A DNA stretch of 64,000 nt from Deltaproteobacteria bacterium (GTDB lineage Bacteria; Myxococcota_A; UBA9042; PHBI01): contig JACKFA010000004.1 of NCBI GenBank assembly GCA_020632715.1, positions 372,001-436,000 on the forward strand. The letters are read 5' to 3'. The notes beneath the pieces are model-generated. The model had not been told where the DNA came from. It made no database searches and saw nothing but the letters and a program-made list of their open reading frames with translations. A program made the translations under genes and the position numbers. Below are positions 29,001 to 39,374 of the stretch, one piece after another. Position 1 is the stretch's first letter; each line of letters opens with the position of its first letter.

Positions 29001-30248
29001 GCGATGCCGGCGCTCGTGCGCGCGCGGCGGGCGCTCGTCGCGGGCGACGACCAGCAGATGCCGCCGTCGCACTTCTTCCAGTCGACGGTGGCCGAGGAGG
29101 GGGACTTCGGCGACGACGGGAGCGAGCTCCTCGCGTCGCACTCCATCCTCGAGCTCGCGCGCGTCGCGTTCGTCGGCACGACGCTCCGCTGGCACTACCG
29201 CTGCCGCCACGAGCCGCTCATCGCGTTCTCGAACGCGGCCTTCTACGGGCGCCGCCTCGCGACGGTGCCGAACGCCGAGCAGCGCGCGATCGCGCCCTGG
29301 GAGGGGGTGCGCTTCGAGGCGGTGCCGGGGCGCTGGGTGGACCAGACGAACCCGGTCGAGGCGGAGCACGTGGTCGACGCGCTCGCGCGCGTGCTCGCGG
29401 CGGACCTCCCGGGCGGCGGCCCGCCGTCGGTGGGCATCGTCACGTACAACAAGAAGCAGGCGGAGCTCGTGACGGCGCTCATCGAGGCGCGCGCGAGCCT
29501 CGACGTGGACTTCCGCGCGCGGATCCAGCGCGACCGCGAGCGCGCCGACATCGACCAGGTCTTCGTCCGCAACCTCGAGAACGTCCAGGGCGACGAGCGC
29601 GACGTGATCCTCATGTCCCTCGGCTACGGCGCGAGCGAGCCGGGCGGCCCGGTCCACGCGCGCTTCGGGCCGCTCGGGCAGGACGGCGGCGAGAAGCGGC
29701 TGAACGTCGCCATCACGCGCGCGCGCCTCGCGCTGCACGTCTTCGCCTCGTTCGCCCCCGAGGCGCTCGACGTGAGCGGCACGACGAACCCGGGGCCGAA
29801 GCTCCTGATGGCCTACCTGCGCTACGCGCGCGCCGTGACGAACGGCGACGAGGGGGCGCTCGCGGCGTGCCTCGCCGACGCGGCGGCGCTCGGCGGCGGC
29901 CGCGGCGTGGCGGCGGAGGTGCGCGCGGCGGGCGGCGGGCGGCCGGGGCTCGCGCTCCGCGACCGGCTCGCGACGGCGCTCGACGAGCGCGGCTACCGCG
30001 TGAAGACGGCGCTCGGGCTCGGGCGGCTCTCGCTCGACCTCGGGGTCGGGCGGCTCGACGACGACGCGTACCGCGTGGGCGTCGACACGAGCGCGTGGCT
30101 CGACGAGAGCGACCCGCTCACGCGCGACCTCTACGTGCCGAAGTTCTGGGAGCGGCTCGGCTGGACCTTGCTCCGCGTGACGCCGGGGCAGTGGAAGGCC
30201 GAGCGCGCCGCGGTCCTCGCGCGGGTCGACGGCGCCGTGAGGGGCTGA
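26002..30248 (+). CDS. DUF4011-SF1 helicase-Vsr/MTES-like nuclease protein, one frameshift
   Basis: About 1415 codons if a one-base frameshift is repaired. The first frame (TTG 26002 to about 28520) holds a DUF4011-like N-terminus (VGWPFLEG, APLLLFPVAIG) and Walker A GPPGTGKSQL near residue 335. The second frame (about 28521-30248) holds Walker B FDEASQCPVES, motif III GDDQQMPPS, VQGDERDVILMS and motif VI LNVAITRAR. It ends in a Vsr/REase_MTES_1575-like nuclease domain (LSLDLGVGRL, YRVGVDTSAW, LGWTLLRVTPGQW). The break is at 28519-28523: C5 where C6 would restore AAPPFARAF. Domain order matches the Hhe anti-phage candidate (DUF4011-helicase-Vsr), so defence is a fair inference. In the nuclease, the usual I-E-x-D-G reads VGVDT, so cleavage may be impaired. 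The TTG start has only a weak ribosome site. Confidence 0.82.
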
Positions 30249-30276
30249 TTTCGAGCGAGGCGCGCGCGACCCGCAG

Positions 30277-31203
30277 CTACTCGGCGTCCTCGAGCTCCTC
30301 CTCCTCGATGCCCTGGGAGCAGTGGGGCGCGCACGGCGGGGGGATGTCCTCCTCGGCGAGGTAGACCCAGGTCTTCCCGCGGCGCGCGAAGGTGACGACG
30401 ACGTCGTCCCAGCCGAGCGAGTAGACGACCTTCGCGACCTTCGTGCCCGGGGAGAGATCGACGGGCGCGAGCTCGAAGGAGGTGTTCACGCCGCACGAGA
30501 GCGCCTCGAGCCGCAGCCCGACGCGCATGTCGTCGTCGCGCCCCTTCCCGGCGTCGACGGCGGCCATCGTGGCGTCGAAGAGGGGCCTCCAGGCGGCCGA
30601 CGGGCAGGGGACCCGGGTGAGGTCGACCGGCGGCGGCGCGGCCATGGTGGCGACGTCGAGGGGCGAGGGGCCGCCGAGGAGGCGCACCTCGGAGACGGCG
30701 AGCTGGCGCCACTTCGAGCCGACCTCGCTCCGGAGGACGATGACGCGCACGCGCTGGGTGATGAGCGGGTAGGGGAGGCGGACGGTCTGGAAGCCGCGTC
30801 TCTTGCCGTCGAGCTCGAGCTTGATGCCAGGGAGCGAGTCCCCGACGACGAGCACGTGGAGGAGGCGGCTGTTCAGCGCGAAGAGGTCGCCGAGGTCGTC
30901 CTCCCTCTGGAAGCCGTTGGCGATCTCGAGCGCCTCGACGCTCATCTGGCGCGGCATCTCGAGCTCGAACCACTCGCCGATCTGCTCGGTCCCGCCTCGC
31001 TCCCTGGGCTGCCACGAGGTGTCCGTCCGACCGTCGACGAGGTTGTCGCCGTCGAAGGTGTAGCTCTTGAACTTCGGCATCGTCGACGACACGCGCACGG
31101 CGCTGACGGTGAGCGGCTTCGGCGCGGCGTCGGCTGCAGGAGCGGGCGGCGCGGGCGCGGCGAGCGTCAGCAGGGCGGCGAGGCCCGAGGCGAGGTTCAG
31201 CAT
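30277..31203 (-). CDS. Secreted discoidin-like (F5/8C, NADase-type) domain protein
   Basis: A 308-aa protein with an N-terminal signal peptide (cleavage near PAPAADA). Residues about 30-175 resemble the NADase-type F5/8C glycan-binding fold: DGDNLVDGRTDTSWQP, GEWFELEMP, ALEIANGFQRE, NSRLLHVLV. The C-terminal half (about 190-300) has Cys residues and a WDDVVVTFARRGKTWVYL strand pair; no family is recognised. It ends in an acidic EEEELEDAE tail. Predicted extracytoplasmic binding protein. Two CGTCCG/CGGAC inverted repeats lie just upstream of the start. Confidence 0.8.
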   Translation of the reverse strand: MLNLASGLAALLTLAAPAPPAPAADAAPKPLTVSAVRVSSTMPKFKSYTFDGDNLVDGRTDTSWQPRERGGTEQIGEWFELEMPRQMSVEALEIANGFQREDDLGDLFALNSRLLHVLVVGDSLPGIKLELDGKRRGFQTVRLPYPLITQRVRVIVLRSEVGSKWRQLAVSEVRLLGGPSPLDVATMAAPPPVDLTRVPCPSAAWRPLFDATMAAVDAGKGRDDDMRVGLRLEALSCGVNTSFELAPVDLSPGTKVAKVVYSLGWDDVVVTFARRGKTWVYLAEEDIPPPCAPHCSQGIEEEELEDAE

Positions 31204-31215
31204 GCGGTTCCTCCT

Positions 31216-31256
31216 CGTCCGTTCGGACGGCGTGGTGCGGGGCGTCCGATCCGGAC
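31216..31256. promoter_or_regulatory. Two adjacent CGTCCG...CGGAC inverted repeats
   Basis: CGTCCG-TT-CGGACG (31216-31229) and GTCCG-ATC-CGGAC (31244-31256) have centres about 27 bases apart. They lie just upstream of the discoidin-like gene (start 31203) and downstream of the metallophosphoesterase stop. They could be a double operator or a terminator pair; the shared half-site favours an operator. Confidence 0.4.
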
Positions 31257-31360
31257 CTGTAGCGCCTCCGAGGCGCGAAGTCTCCTGACGGGCCCGCGTC
31301 GCTCCCGCGCCCTGGCGCTCGCCGGGTCGACAGCGACCTCGCGGGCGGGGCCCACCGCGC

Positions 31361-32503
31361 TCACACCGCGCCCGCCGACCTGATCGTGATCTCGGTGATC
31401 TCCGACGGCGCGAAGAGGCGCATCGGCGGCCCCCAGAAGCCGGTCCCGCGGCTCACGTAGAGCTGGCTCGCCCCCTTCCGGTAGAGCCCCGCCACGTACC
31501 TCATCGCGAGCCGCACGAGGAAGTTGAAGGGCCAGATCTGCCCGCCATGCGTGTGCCCCGAGATCGTGAGGTCCACCCCGCGCTTCGCCGCGTCGTCGAA
31601 GGTCGTCGGCGTGTGCGCGAGCAGCACGGCCGGCCGCGCCTCGTCGCGCCCCGCGAGCGCCTTCTCGAGGTCCTCGGGGATCCCCATCATCGCGCCCTGT
31701 TTGTCGTGCGTGCCGACCAGGTCGTACCCGCCCGTCCCGCGCCCGAGCGCCACGCGCCGGTTGCCCAGCACCGACAGCCCGACCGACTCGAACACCGGCA
31801 TCCACGCGTGCGGCCCCGAGTAGAGCTCGTGGTTCCCCGTGATGGCCCACGCCCCGTCGCGCGCCACGAGCCCCTTGAAGGGCTCGAGCTCCTTCGCGAA
31901 GTGCTTCGCCGGCCCGTCCACGAGGTCGCCCGTCACGATCACGCAGTCCGCGCCGACCGCGTTGACCCGCGTCACCACCTTCTCGAGCCACTTGCCCGTC
32001 AAGAGCGGCCCGACGTGGAGGTCGGAGATCTGCGCGAAGCGGTACCCGTCGAGCGCCGCCGGCCACCGCGCGAGCGCCACCGTCACGAACTTCACGGCCG
32101 GCACACGCAGCGCGCTGCGGAGCCCGACGAGCGTCCCGACCACCGCGAGCGCGACGACCACCAGCGCCCGCACCCGCGCCGTGAGCGGGTCCGCGAGCAG
32201 CCCCGGCAGCCCGAGCGCGAGGTCCGACAGCACGAACATCGCGAAGAGCATCCACGCGAAGCCCATCCAGAGCGCCCCCGGCCACACCAGCGCCCGCCCG
32301 AGCGGCGGCGGCGCGAGCCGCTCGCCGACGAACGAGAGCGGCACCGAGATCGCGAGCGCCACGATGAGCCCCGTCATCGCGGCCGCGAGCGGCGGGCTCC
32401 AGAGCGGCTGCGCCACGAGGCGCGACCAGAGGTACGCGTGGAGCGCAGTCAGGATCGACAGCGCGATCGTGATCGCGACCACGTAGAAGAGCTTCGTGCG
32501 CAC
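31361..32503 (-). CDS. Membrane metallophosphoesterase (calcineurin-like)
   Basis: 380 aa from GTG 32503, with GGGAG six bases upstream. The N-terminal 130 residues contain four or five hydrophobic segments (FYVVAITIALSILTALHAY and others). The rest is a calcineurin-like phosphoesterase domain with all metal ligands visible: SDLHVGP, GDLVDG, GNHE, LLAHTP and SGHTHGGQIWP. It belongs to the membrane YkuE/phosphodiesterase group found in many bacteria; the substrate could be UDP-diacylglucosamine or another phosphodiester and is not decided by sequence. It is divergent from ureD across 154 bp in which no clear promoter was recognised. Confidence 0.9.
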   Translation of the reverse strand: MRTKLFYVVAITIALSILTALHAYLWSRLVAQPLWSPPLAAAMTGLIVALAISVPLSFVGERLAPPPLGRALVWPGALWMGFAWMLFAMFVLSDLALGLPGLLADPLTARVRALVVVALAVVGTLVGLRSALRVPAVKFVTVALARWPAALDGYRFAQISDLHVGPLLTGKWLEKVVTRVNAVGADCVIVTGDLVDGPAKHFAKELEPFKGLVARDGAWAITGNHELYSGPHAWMPVFESVGLSVLGNRRVALGRGTGGYDLVGTHDKQGAMMGIPEDLEKALAGRDEARPAVLLAHTPTTFDDAAKRGVDLTISGHTHGGQIWPFNFLVRLAMRYVAGLYRKGASQLYVSRGTGFWGPPMRLFAPSEITEITIRSAGAV

Positions 32504-32657
32504 CCCATTCTCCCGGCCAGAGCGCCGAACAGGTAGGCGCGCGCTCGGTCGGGACCATGGCAAATCCTCGCGGCCCGCGAACCAGGCGGGCCTCACGAAG
32601 CACCACCCGAGCCCCGAAACGGTCGCGAAACACGCGCGTGCGATCCTCGCGTGGCCG

Positions 32658-33572
32658 ATGCTGGACCTCGACGCGAGCCGCGCGCGACCGCGCCCCTCGC
32701 GCGCCGCCGCGCTCGCTCTCGCGGCCGCGCCGACGCCCGCCCGCGCCGGCCAGCCCGCCCGCGACGGATGGCACGCCCGCCTCGACCTCCGCTTCGCGCC
32801 GCGCCACGGCCGCACCATCCTCGCGCACGCCGCCCACGTCGGCCCCCTCCGCGTGCAGCGCCTCTTCCACCCCGAAGGCGACGGCGCCGCCCACGCGATC
32901 GTCCTCCACCCGCCCGGCGGCCTCGTCGGCGGCGACACCCTCACCCTCGACGTCACCGCCGAGCCCGGCGCCGTGGCCCTCCTCACCACCACCGGCGCCA
33001 CGAAGCTCTACCGCAGCGCCGGCGCCGAGGCCTCGCAGCACATCACCCTCCGCGTCGCCGCGGGCGCCACCGTCGAGCACGTCCCGCAGCCCGTCGTCGC
33101 CTTCGACGGCGCCCTCGGCCGCCTCGCGACCCACGTCGACCTCGCCCCCGGCGCGCGCTTCCTCGGCTGGGAGGTCACCTGCCTCGGCCGCCCCGCCGCC
33201 GCCGAGCGCCTCACCCATGGTGCGGTGCACACAACCCTCACAGTCTTTCAAAATGGGCTCCCGCTGCTCGTCGAGCGCATGTCGTTTCGCGGTCGCGATA
33301 TGGCGCTCGACGCCGCCTGGGGGCTCGCAGGTCACCCCGCGTTCGGCACGCTCGTCGCCACCCACACCCCCGCCGACGCCGCCCGCGCCGCGCTCGCGGC
33401 TCGCCCGGTCCCCGGCTGCCTCGCCGCCGCCACCGAGCTCGGCGAGCTCCTCGTCGTGCGCGTCCTCGGCCCCGACGGCGAGGCCGCCCGCCGCGCCCTC
33501 GAGCCCGTCCGCCACGCGGTCCGCGCCGCCTGGGGCCGCGCCCCCCACGACCCCGCCATCTGGAGGACCTGA
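32658..33572 (+). CDS. ureD: Urease accessory protein UreD
   Basis: 304 aa, first gene of the urease operon. UreD is the scaffold that binds apo-urease and recruits UreF and UreG for nickel insertion. Visible family motifs: HPPGGLVGGD, ATKLYRS, VEHVPQPVVAFDGA, and TVFQNGLPLLVERMSFRG. The ATG at 32658 lacks a clear ribosome site; the frame stays open upstream but without UreD-like sequence. A short patch (about 33215-33305) has lower GC and atypical codons compared with the rest of the operon, although it encodes conserved UreD residues. Three bases separate it from ureA. Confidence 0.93.
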   Translation: MLDLDASRARPRPSRAAALALAAAPTPARAGQPARDGWHARLDLRFAPRHGRTILAHAAHVGPLRVQRLFHPEGDGAAHAIVLHPPGGLVGGDTLTLDVTAEPGAVALLTTTGATKLYRSAGAEASQHITLRVAAGATVEHVPQPVVAFDGALGRLATHVDLAPGARFLGWEVTCLGRPAAAERLTHGAVHTTLTVFQNGLPLLVERMSFRGRDMALDAAWGLAGHPAFGTLVATHTPADAARAALAARPVPGCLAAATELGELLVVRVLGPDGEAARRALEPVRHAVRAAWGRAPHDPAIWRT

Positions 33573-33575
33573 ACG

Positions 33576-33878
33576 ATGGACCTCTCGCCGCGCGAGAAGG
33601 ACAAGCTCCTCATGTTCTGCGCCGGGATGCTGGCGGAGCGCCGGAAGGCCGCCGGGCTCAAGCTCAACTACCCGGAGTCGGTCGCCTACATCGCGAGCGC
33701 CGTCGCCGAGGGCGCGCGCGCCGGCCGCACCGTCGCCGAGCTCATGACCCTCGGCGCGACGCTGCTCACCCGCGAGGACGTCATGGAGGGCGTCCCCGAG
33801 ATGATCCACGACGTGCAGGTCGAGGCGACCTTCCCCGACGGGACCAAGCTCGTCACGGTCCACGAGCCCATCCGATGA
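33576..33878 (+). CDS. ureA: Urease subunit gamma
   Basis: 100 aa, exactly the usual length of separate UreA subunits. Typical features: LSPREKDKLL at the N-terminus, LKLNYPESVAYI, TREDVMEGVPEMI and VTVHEPIR at the C-terminus. It packs with UreB and UreC into the (alpha-beta-gamma)3 urease. Its stop overlaps the ureB start (ATGA, 33875-33878), so the two are translationally coupled. Confidence 0.97.
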   Translation: MDLSPREKDKLLMFCAGMLAERRKAAGLKLNYPESVAYIASAVAEGARAGRTVAELMTLGATLLTREDVMEGVPEMIHDVQVEATFPDGTKLVTVHEPIR

Positions 33879-34221
33879 GCGCCGACGCCGACGCCATCGG
33901 CCTCGTCCCGGGGGAGCTCCTCCTCGACGGGGCGCCCATCCCGCTCAACGCCGGGGCCCCGCGCACCTCCCTCCCCGTCGCGAACACCGGCGACCGCCCC
34001 ATCCAGGTCGGCTCCCACTACCACTTCGCCGAGACCAACCCCGCGCTCACCTTCGACCGCGCCGCCGCCCGCGGCCTCCGCCTCGACATCCCGGCCGGCA
34101 CCGCCGTCCGCTTCGAGCCCGGCCAGACCCGCGACGTGACCCTGGTGCCGTTCGCCGGCGCGCGCCGCGTCTTCGGCTTCCGCGGCGCCGTCATGGGCCC
34201 CCTCGACCCGGAGCCGCCCGC

Positions 34222-34225
<4 letters not shown>
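33875..34225 (+). CDS. ureB: Urease subunit beta
   Basis: 116 aa. The conserved beta-subunit core is clear: PGELLLDGAPIPLNAG, NTGDRPIQVGSHYHFAETN, FDRAAARGLRLDIPAGTAVRFEPGQ, and FGFRGAVMGPL. Gamma and beta are separate genes here, as in most bacterial ureases and unlike the fused Helicobacter arrangement. The stop overlaps the GTG start of ureC by four bases. Confidence 0.97.
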
Positions 34226-35925
<1,700 letters not shown>

Positions 35926-35951
35926 CCCGACAGACCAAGGAGAAGGCGGCC

Positions 35952-36452
35952 ATGCTCGAAGCGCACGACCGGCTCGACCCCGACGACCGCGGCGCCGCCA
36001 CGGTCACCGTGACCCTCGCCTTCGCCGACCGCCAGCGGAGCCGCCTCCGGGCGCGCCTCGACGACGGGCGCGAGCTCGGGATCTTCCTCCCGCGCGGGAC
36101 GGTCCTCCGCGACGGCGACCGCCTCGTCGCCCGCGACGGCACCGTCGTCGCCGTGCAGGCGGCGGCCGAGCCCGTCAGCATCGCGCGCGCCGCGACCTGG
36201 CCCGACCTCGTCCGCGCCGCCTACCACCTCGGGAACCGCCACGTGCCCCTCGAGGTCGGCGACGGCTGGCTCCGCTTCGGGCGCGACCACGTCCTCGACC
36301 AGATGGTGCGCGGCCTCGGGCTCCTCGTGGCCCACGAGGAGGCGCCCTTCGAGCCCGAGCCGGGCGCGTACGGCGGACACGGACCGAGCCACGGGCACGC
36401 CCACGCCGCCGCGCCGCTCGCGCCGGTCGTGCGCCGGAGCGCGCAGGCGTGA
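35952..36452 (+). CDS. ureE: Urease nickel metallochaperone UreE
   Basis: 166 aa; delivers nickel to the UreG/UreF/UreD maturation complex. The N-terminal domain (GRELGIFLPRGTVLRDGDRL) and the metal-binding domain (AYHLGNRHVPLEV, FGRDHVLDQMVRGLGL, with the conserved interface His) are clear. A His-rich tail (GGHGPSHGHAHAA) suggests extra nickel binding. ATG 35952 follows an AAGGAGAAGG ribosome site, 26 bases after ureC. The stop overlaps the ureF start (GTGA). Confidence 0.95.
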   Translation: MLEAHDRLDPDDRGAATVTVTLAFADRQRSRLRARLDDGRELGIFLPRGTVLRDGDRLVARDGTVVAVQAAAEPVSIARAATWPDLVRAAYHLGNRHVPLEVGDGWLRFGRDHVLDQMVRGLGLLVAHEEAPFEPEPGAYGGHGPSHGHAHAAAPLAPVVRRSAQA

Positions 36453-37126
36453 CGCCACCGCCGCCGTCGGGGCTCGCGCGGCTCCTGCAGCTCGCGAGCG
36501 CGTCGCTGCCCGTGAGCGGCTTCGCGTACTCGCGCGGGCTCGAGACCGCCGTCGAGGGCGGCTGGGTGCGCGACGCGGACACCGCGGGCGCCTGGGTCAT
36601 CGGCCTCCTCGAGCGCCAGGGGGCCGGCGTCGACGTCCCCGTCGTGTTGCGCCTCCACCGCGCGTGGGCGGCGGGCGACGACGCGGCGGTGGCGCGGTGG
36701 GCGGCGCTCCACGAGGCGACGCGGGAGACCGCCGAGCTGCGCGCCGAGGGGCGCTTCGTCGGCGAGAGCCTCGCGCGGCTCGCGGTGGCGCTCGGGGCGG
36801 TGACCGCGGCGGAGGTGGCGCGGGAGCGCCGCTCGCACCTCGCGATGTGGGCGCTCCTCGGGCTCCGCTGGGGGCTCGACGCGCGTCTCACGGCGTGGGC
36901 GCTCCTCTGGGCTGGGCTCGAGGCGCAGGTGCAGGCGGCGGTGAAGCTCGTGCCGCTCGGGCAGACCGACGGGCAGCGGCTCCTCGGGCGCGGTGGGGAC
37001 GCGCTCGGCGCGGTGCTCGCGCGCGGCGAGGCCGTCGGGGACGAGGAGATCGGCGCCTCGGCGCACGGGCTCGCGATCGCGAGCGCGCTGCACGAGACGC
37101 AGCGGACGCGGCTCTTCCGGAGCTGA
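36449..37126 (+). CDS. ureF: Urease accessory protein UreF
   Basis: 225 aa, all-helical; gates the GTPase of UreG in the UreD-UreF-UreG complex. Typical segments: LLQLASASLPVSGFAYSRGLE, EGRFVGESLARL, and the C-terminal AAVKLVPLGQTDGQRLL. GTG 36449 overlaps the ureE stop. Length and motif order match the family. Confidence 0.95.
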   Translation: MTPPPPSGLARLLQLASASLPVSGFAYSRGLETAVEGGWVRDADTAGAWVIGLLERQGAGVDVPVVLRLHRAWAAGDDAAVARWAALHEATRETAELRAEGRFVGESLARLAVALGAVTAAEVARERRSHLAMWALLGLRWGLDARLTAWALLWAGLEAQVQAAVKLVPLGQTDGQRLLGRGGDALGAVLARGEAVGDEEIGASAHGLAIASALHETQRTRLFRS

Positions 37127-37155
37127 CCAGAGACGACGCGAGAGGAGCGGAGACG

Positions 37156-37788
<633 letters not shown>

Positions 37789-37830
37789 CGCGGCGCGGCA
37801 GGTGACGAGCGCGCGCGCCCGCGCCAGGTC

Positions 37831-38262
37831 TCAGCCCGGGATGCCGATCTTCAGGATCGACTGCAGGAGCGACCAGAACCCGAGGCCGATGGCGACGATC
37901 CCGATCACGCCCTGCTTCGGCGCGAGGCGCGCGTAGCTCTGGTCGAGCTTCTGCTGCGCGCGCGGGTCCTTCACGAACGTCTTCATGAGCCCGATCCCGA
38001 GCAGGATCCCGAGCGCGATCATCACGACCGCGACGGCGAGCCAGGTGATCATCCAGATCATGAAGTGGCTGATGATGCTGAGGTTCATGAGCCAGCTGAT
38101 GAGCCACCAGACGCCCCAGAGGGCCGACACCACACCGATCCAGCCCTGGTAGGGCGCGAGCTTGTCGATGGCGGCCTTCGCGTCCGGTCGCTTCGCGACG
38201 ATGAGCCCCGCGGCTCCGAGGACCCCGGCCAGGAGGAGAAGAATGGCGCTGAAGAAACCCAC
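37831..38262 (-). CDS. Small four-helix membrane protein with internal duplication
   Basis: 143 aa, mostly hydrophobic, with about four membrane segments. The two halves echo each other: KLAPYQGWIGVVSALWGVWW and RLAPKQGVIGIVAIGLGFWS share the [KR]LAPxQGxIGxV core, each following a charged loop. This indicates an ancestral duplication of a two-helix unit. No functional family is recognised. The coding assignment is supported by the coherent membrane topology; it stands between ureG and the SDR gene on the opposite strand to both. Confidence 0.8.
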   Translation of the reverse strand: MGFFSAILLLLAGVLGAAGLIVAKRPDAKAAIDKLAPYQGWIGVVSALWGVWWLISWLMNLSIISHFMIWMITWLAVAVVMIALGILLGIGLMKTFVKDPRAQQKLDQSYARLAPKQGVIGIVAIGLGFWSLLQSILKIGIPG

Positions 38263-38534
38263 GACGACCTCCGACGAACGGCGAGATTCGAGCGTATCCA
38301 GGCCCCGCGCGCGCTAACCCCACGGCGCGGTCGCCCCCATGGAATCAGGGGCTGGGCGGGTTCACAACGGGCGTTGGGTCGATTCTCGGCGCGCCCGCCT
38401 CGGAGGCCGTCCGGAGCCCGTACCCTGTTCGAGGTATCGACGCCCGGGGGCCCGCGCCGGGTCGACGCGAGGATCGGGCGCTTCCCCGCGCAGACGCGCT
38501 CGACAAGCGGCCCCGGGCGGGCGAAGATCCCGCC

Positions 38535-39374
38535 GTGGCCGCGCCGAACGAGCTCTCCACCCGTTACGGTCCCTGGGCGCTCGTCGCGGGCGCGTCCGAG
38601 GGCATCGGCCTCGCCTTCGCCGACGCGCTCGCCGCCGCCGGCCTCTCGGTCGCCCTCGTCGCGCGCCGCCCCGCCCCCCTCGCCGGGGCCGCCGAGCGCC
38701 TCGCCGCCGCGCACCGCGTCGAGACCCTCGCCATCGCCGCCGACCTCGGCGACGACGACGCCCCGGACGCGATCCTCGCCGCCCTCGGCGCCCGCGAGGT
38801 CGGCCTCCTCGTGTACAACGCGGCGCTCTCCGTCAGCGGCCCCTACCTCGACGTCCCGCTCGCGACGCACCACCGCGCCCTGCGCGTGAACTGCCTCGCC
38901 CCGCTCGCGCTCGTCCACGCCCTCGCCGGCCCCATGCGCGCCCGCGGCCGCGGTGGCGTCGTGCTCATGAGCTCGCTCACGGGCGCCGTCGGCGGCGCGT
39001 GCCTCGCGACCTACTCCGGCACGAAGGCCTTCGGCGCGGTCTTCGGCGAGGCGCTCTGGGACGAGCTCCGCGGCGCCGGCGTCGACATCGTCGTGAGCCA
39101 GGCCGGCGCGACCCTCACCCCCGGCTACGAGGCGACCGCCCCCGCGAAGCTCCCGGCGCTCGCGCCGCGCCCCATGCGCCCCGAGGCCGTCGTCGCCGAC
39201 GCGCTCCGCGCCCTCGGCCGCCGCCCCGTCACCATCCCGGGCCGCGGGAACCGCGTCGCCGCCTTCTTCCTCCGCCACTTCATGACCCGCCGCCGCGCCG
39301 TCCTCACGATGGGCGCCGCCGGCCGCGAGGTCCACGCCGCGGCCGCGCGCGCCGCCGAGGAGCCGCCGCGATGA
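38535..39374 (+). CDS. Short-chain dehydrogenase/reductase
   Basis: 279 aa classical SDR. NAD(P)-binding GASEGIG (19-25), VYNAA in place of NNAG (94-98), catalytic Ser near 146-147 (MSSLTG), Tyr160 and Lys164 (YSGTK) are all present. GTG 38535 is the start, without a clear ribosome site. The stop overlaps the ATG of the sterol reductase-like gene (ATGA, 39371-39374), so the pair is translationally coupled. This hints that the SDR acts on the same lipid, perhaps as a keto-reductase in sterol or isoprenoid metabolism; that link is inference. Confidence 0.92.
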   Translation: MAAPNELSTRYGPWALVAGASEGIGLAFADALAAAGLSVALVARRPAPLAGAAERLAAAHRVETLAIAADLGDDDAPDAILAALGAREVGLLVYNAALSVSGPYLDVPLATHHRALRVNCLAPLALVHALAGPMRARGRGGVVLMSSLTGAVGGACLATYSGTKAFGAVFGEALWDELRGAGVDIVVSQAGATLTPGYEATAPAKLPALAPRPMRPEAVVADALRALGRRPVTIPGRGNRVAAFFLRHFMTRRRAVLTMGAAGREVHAAAARAAEEPPR

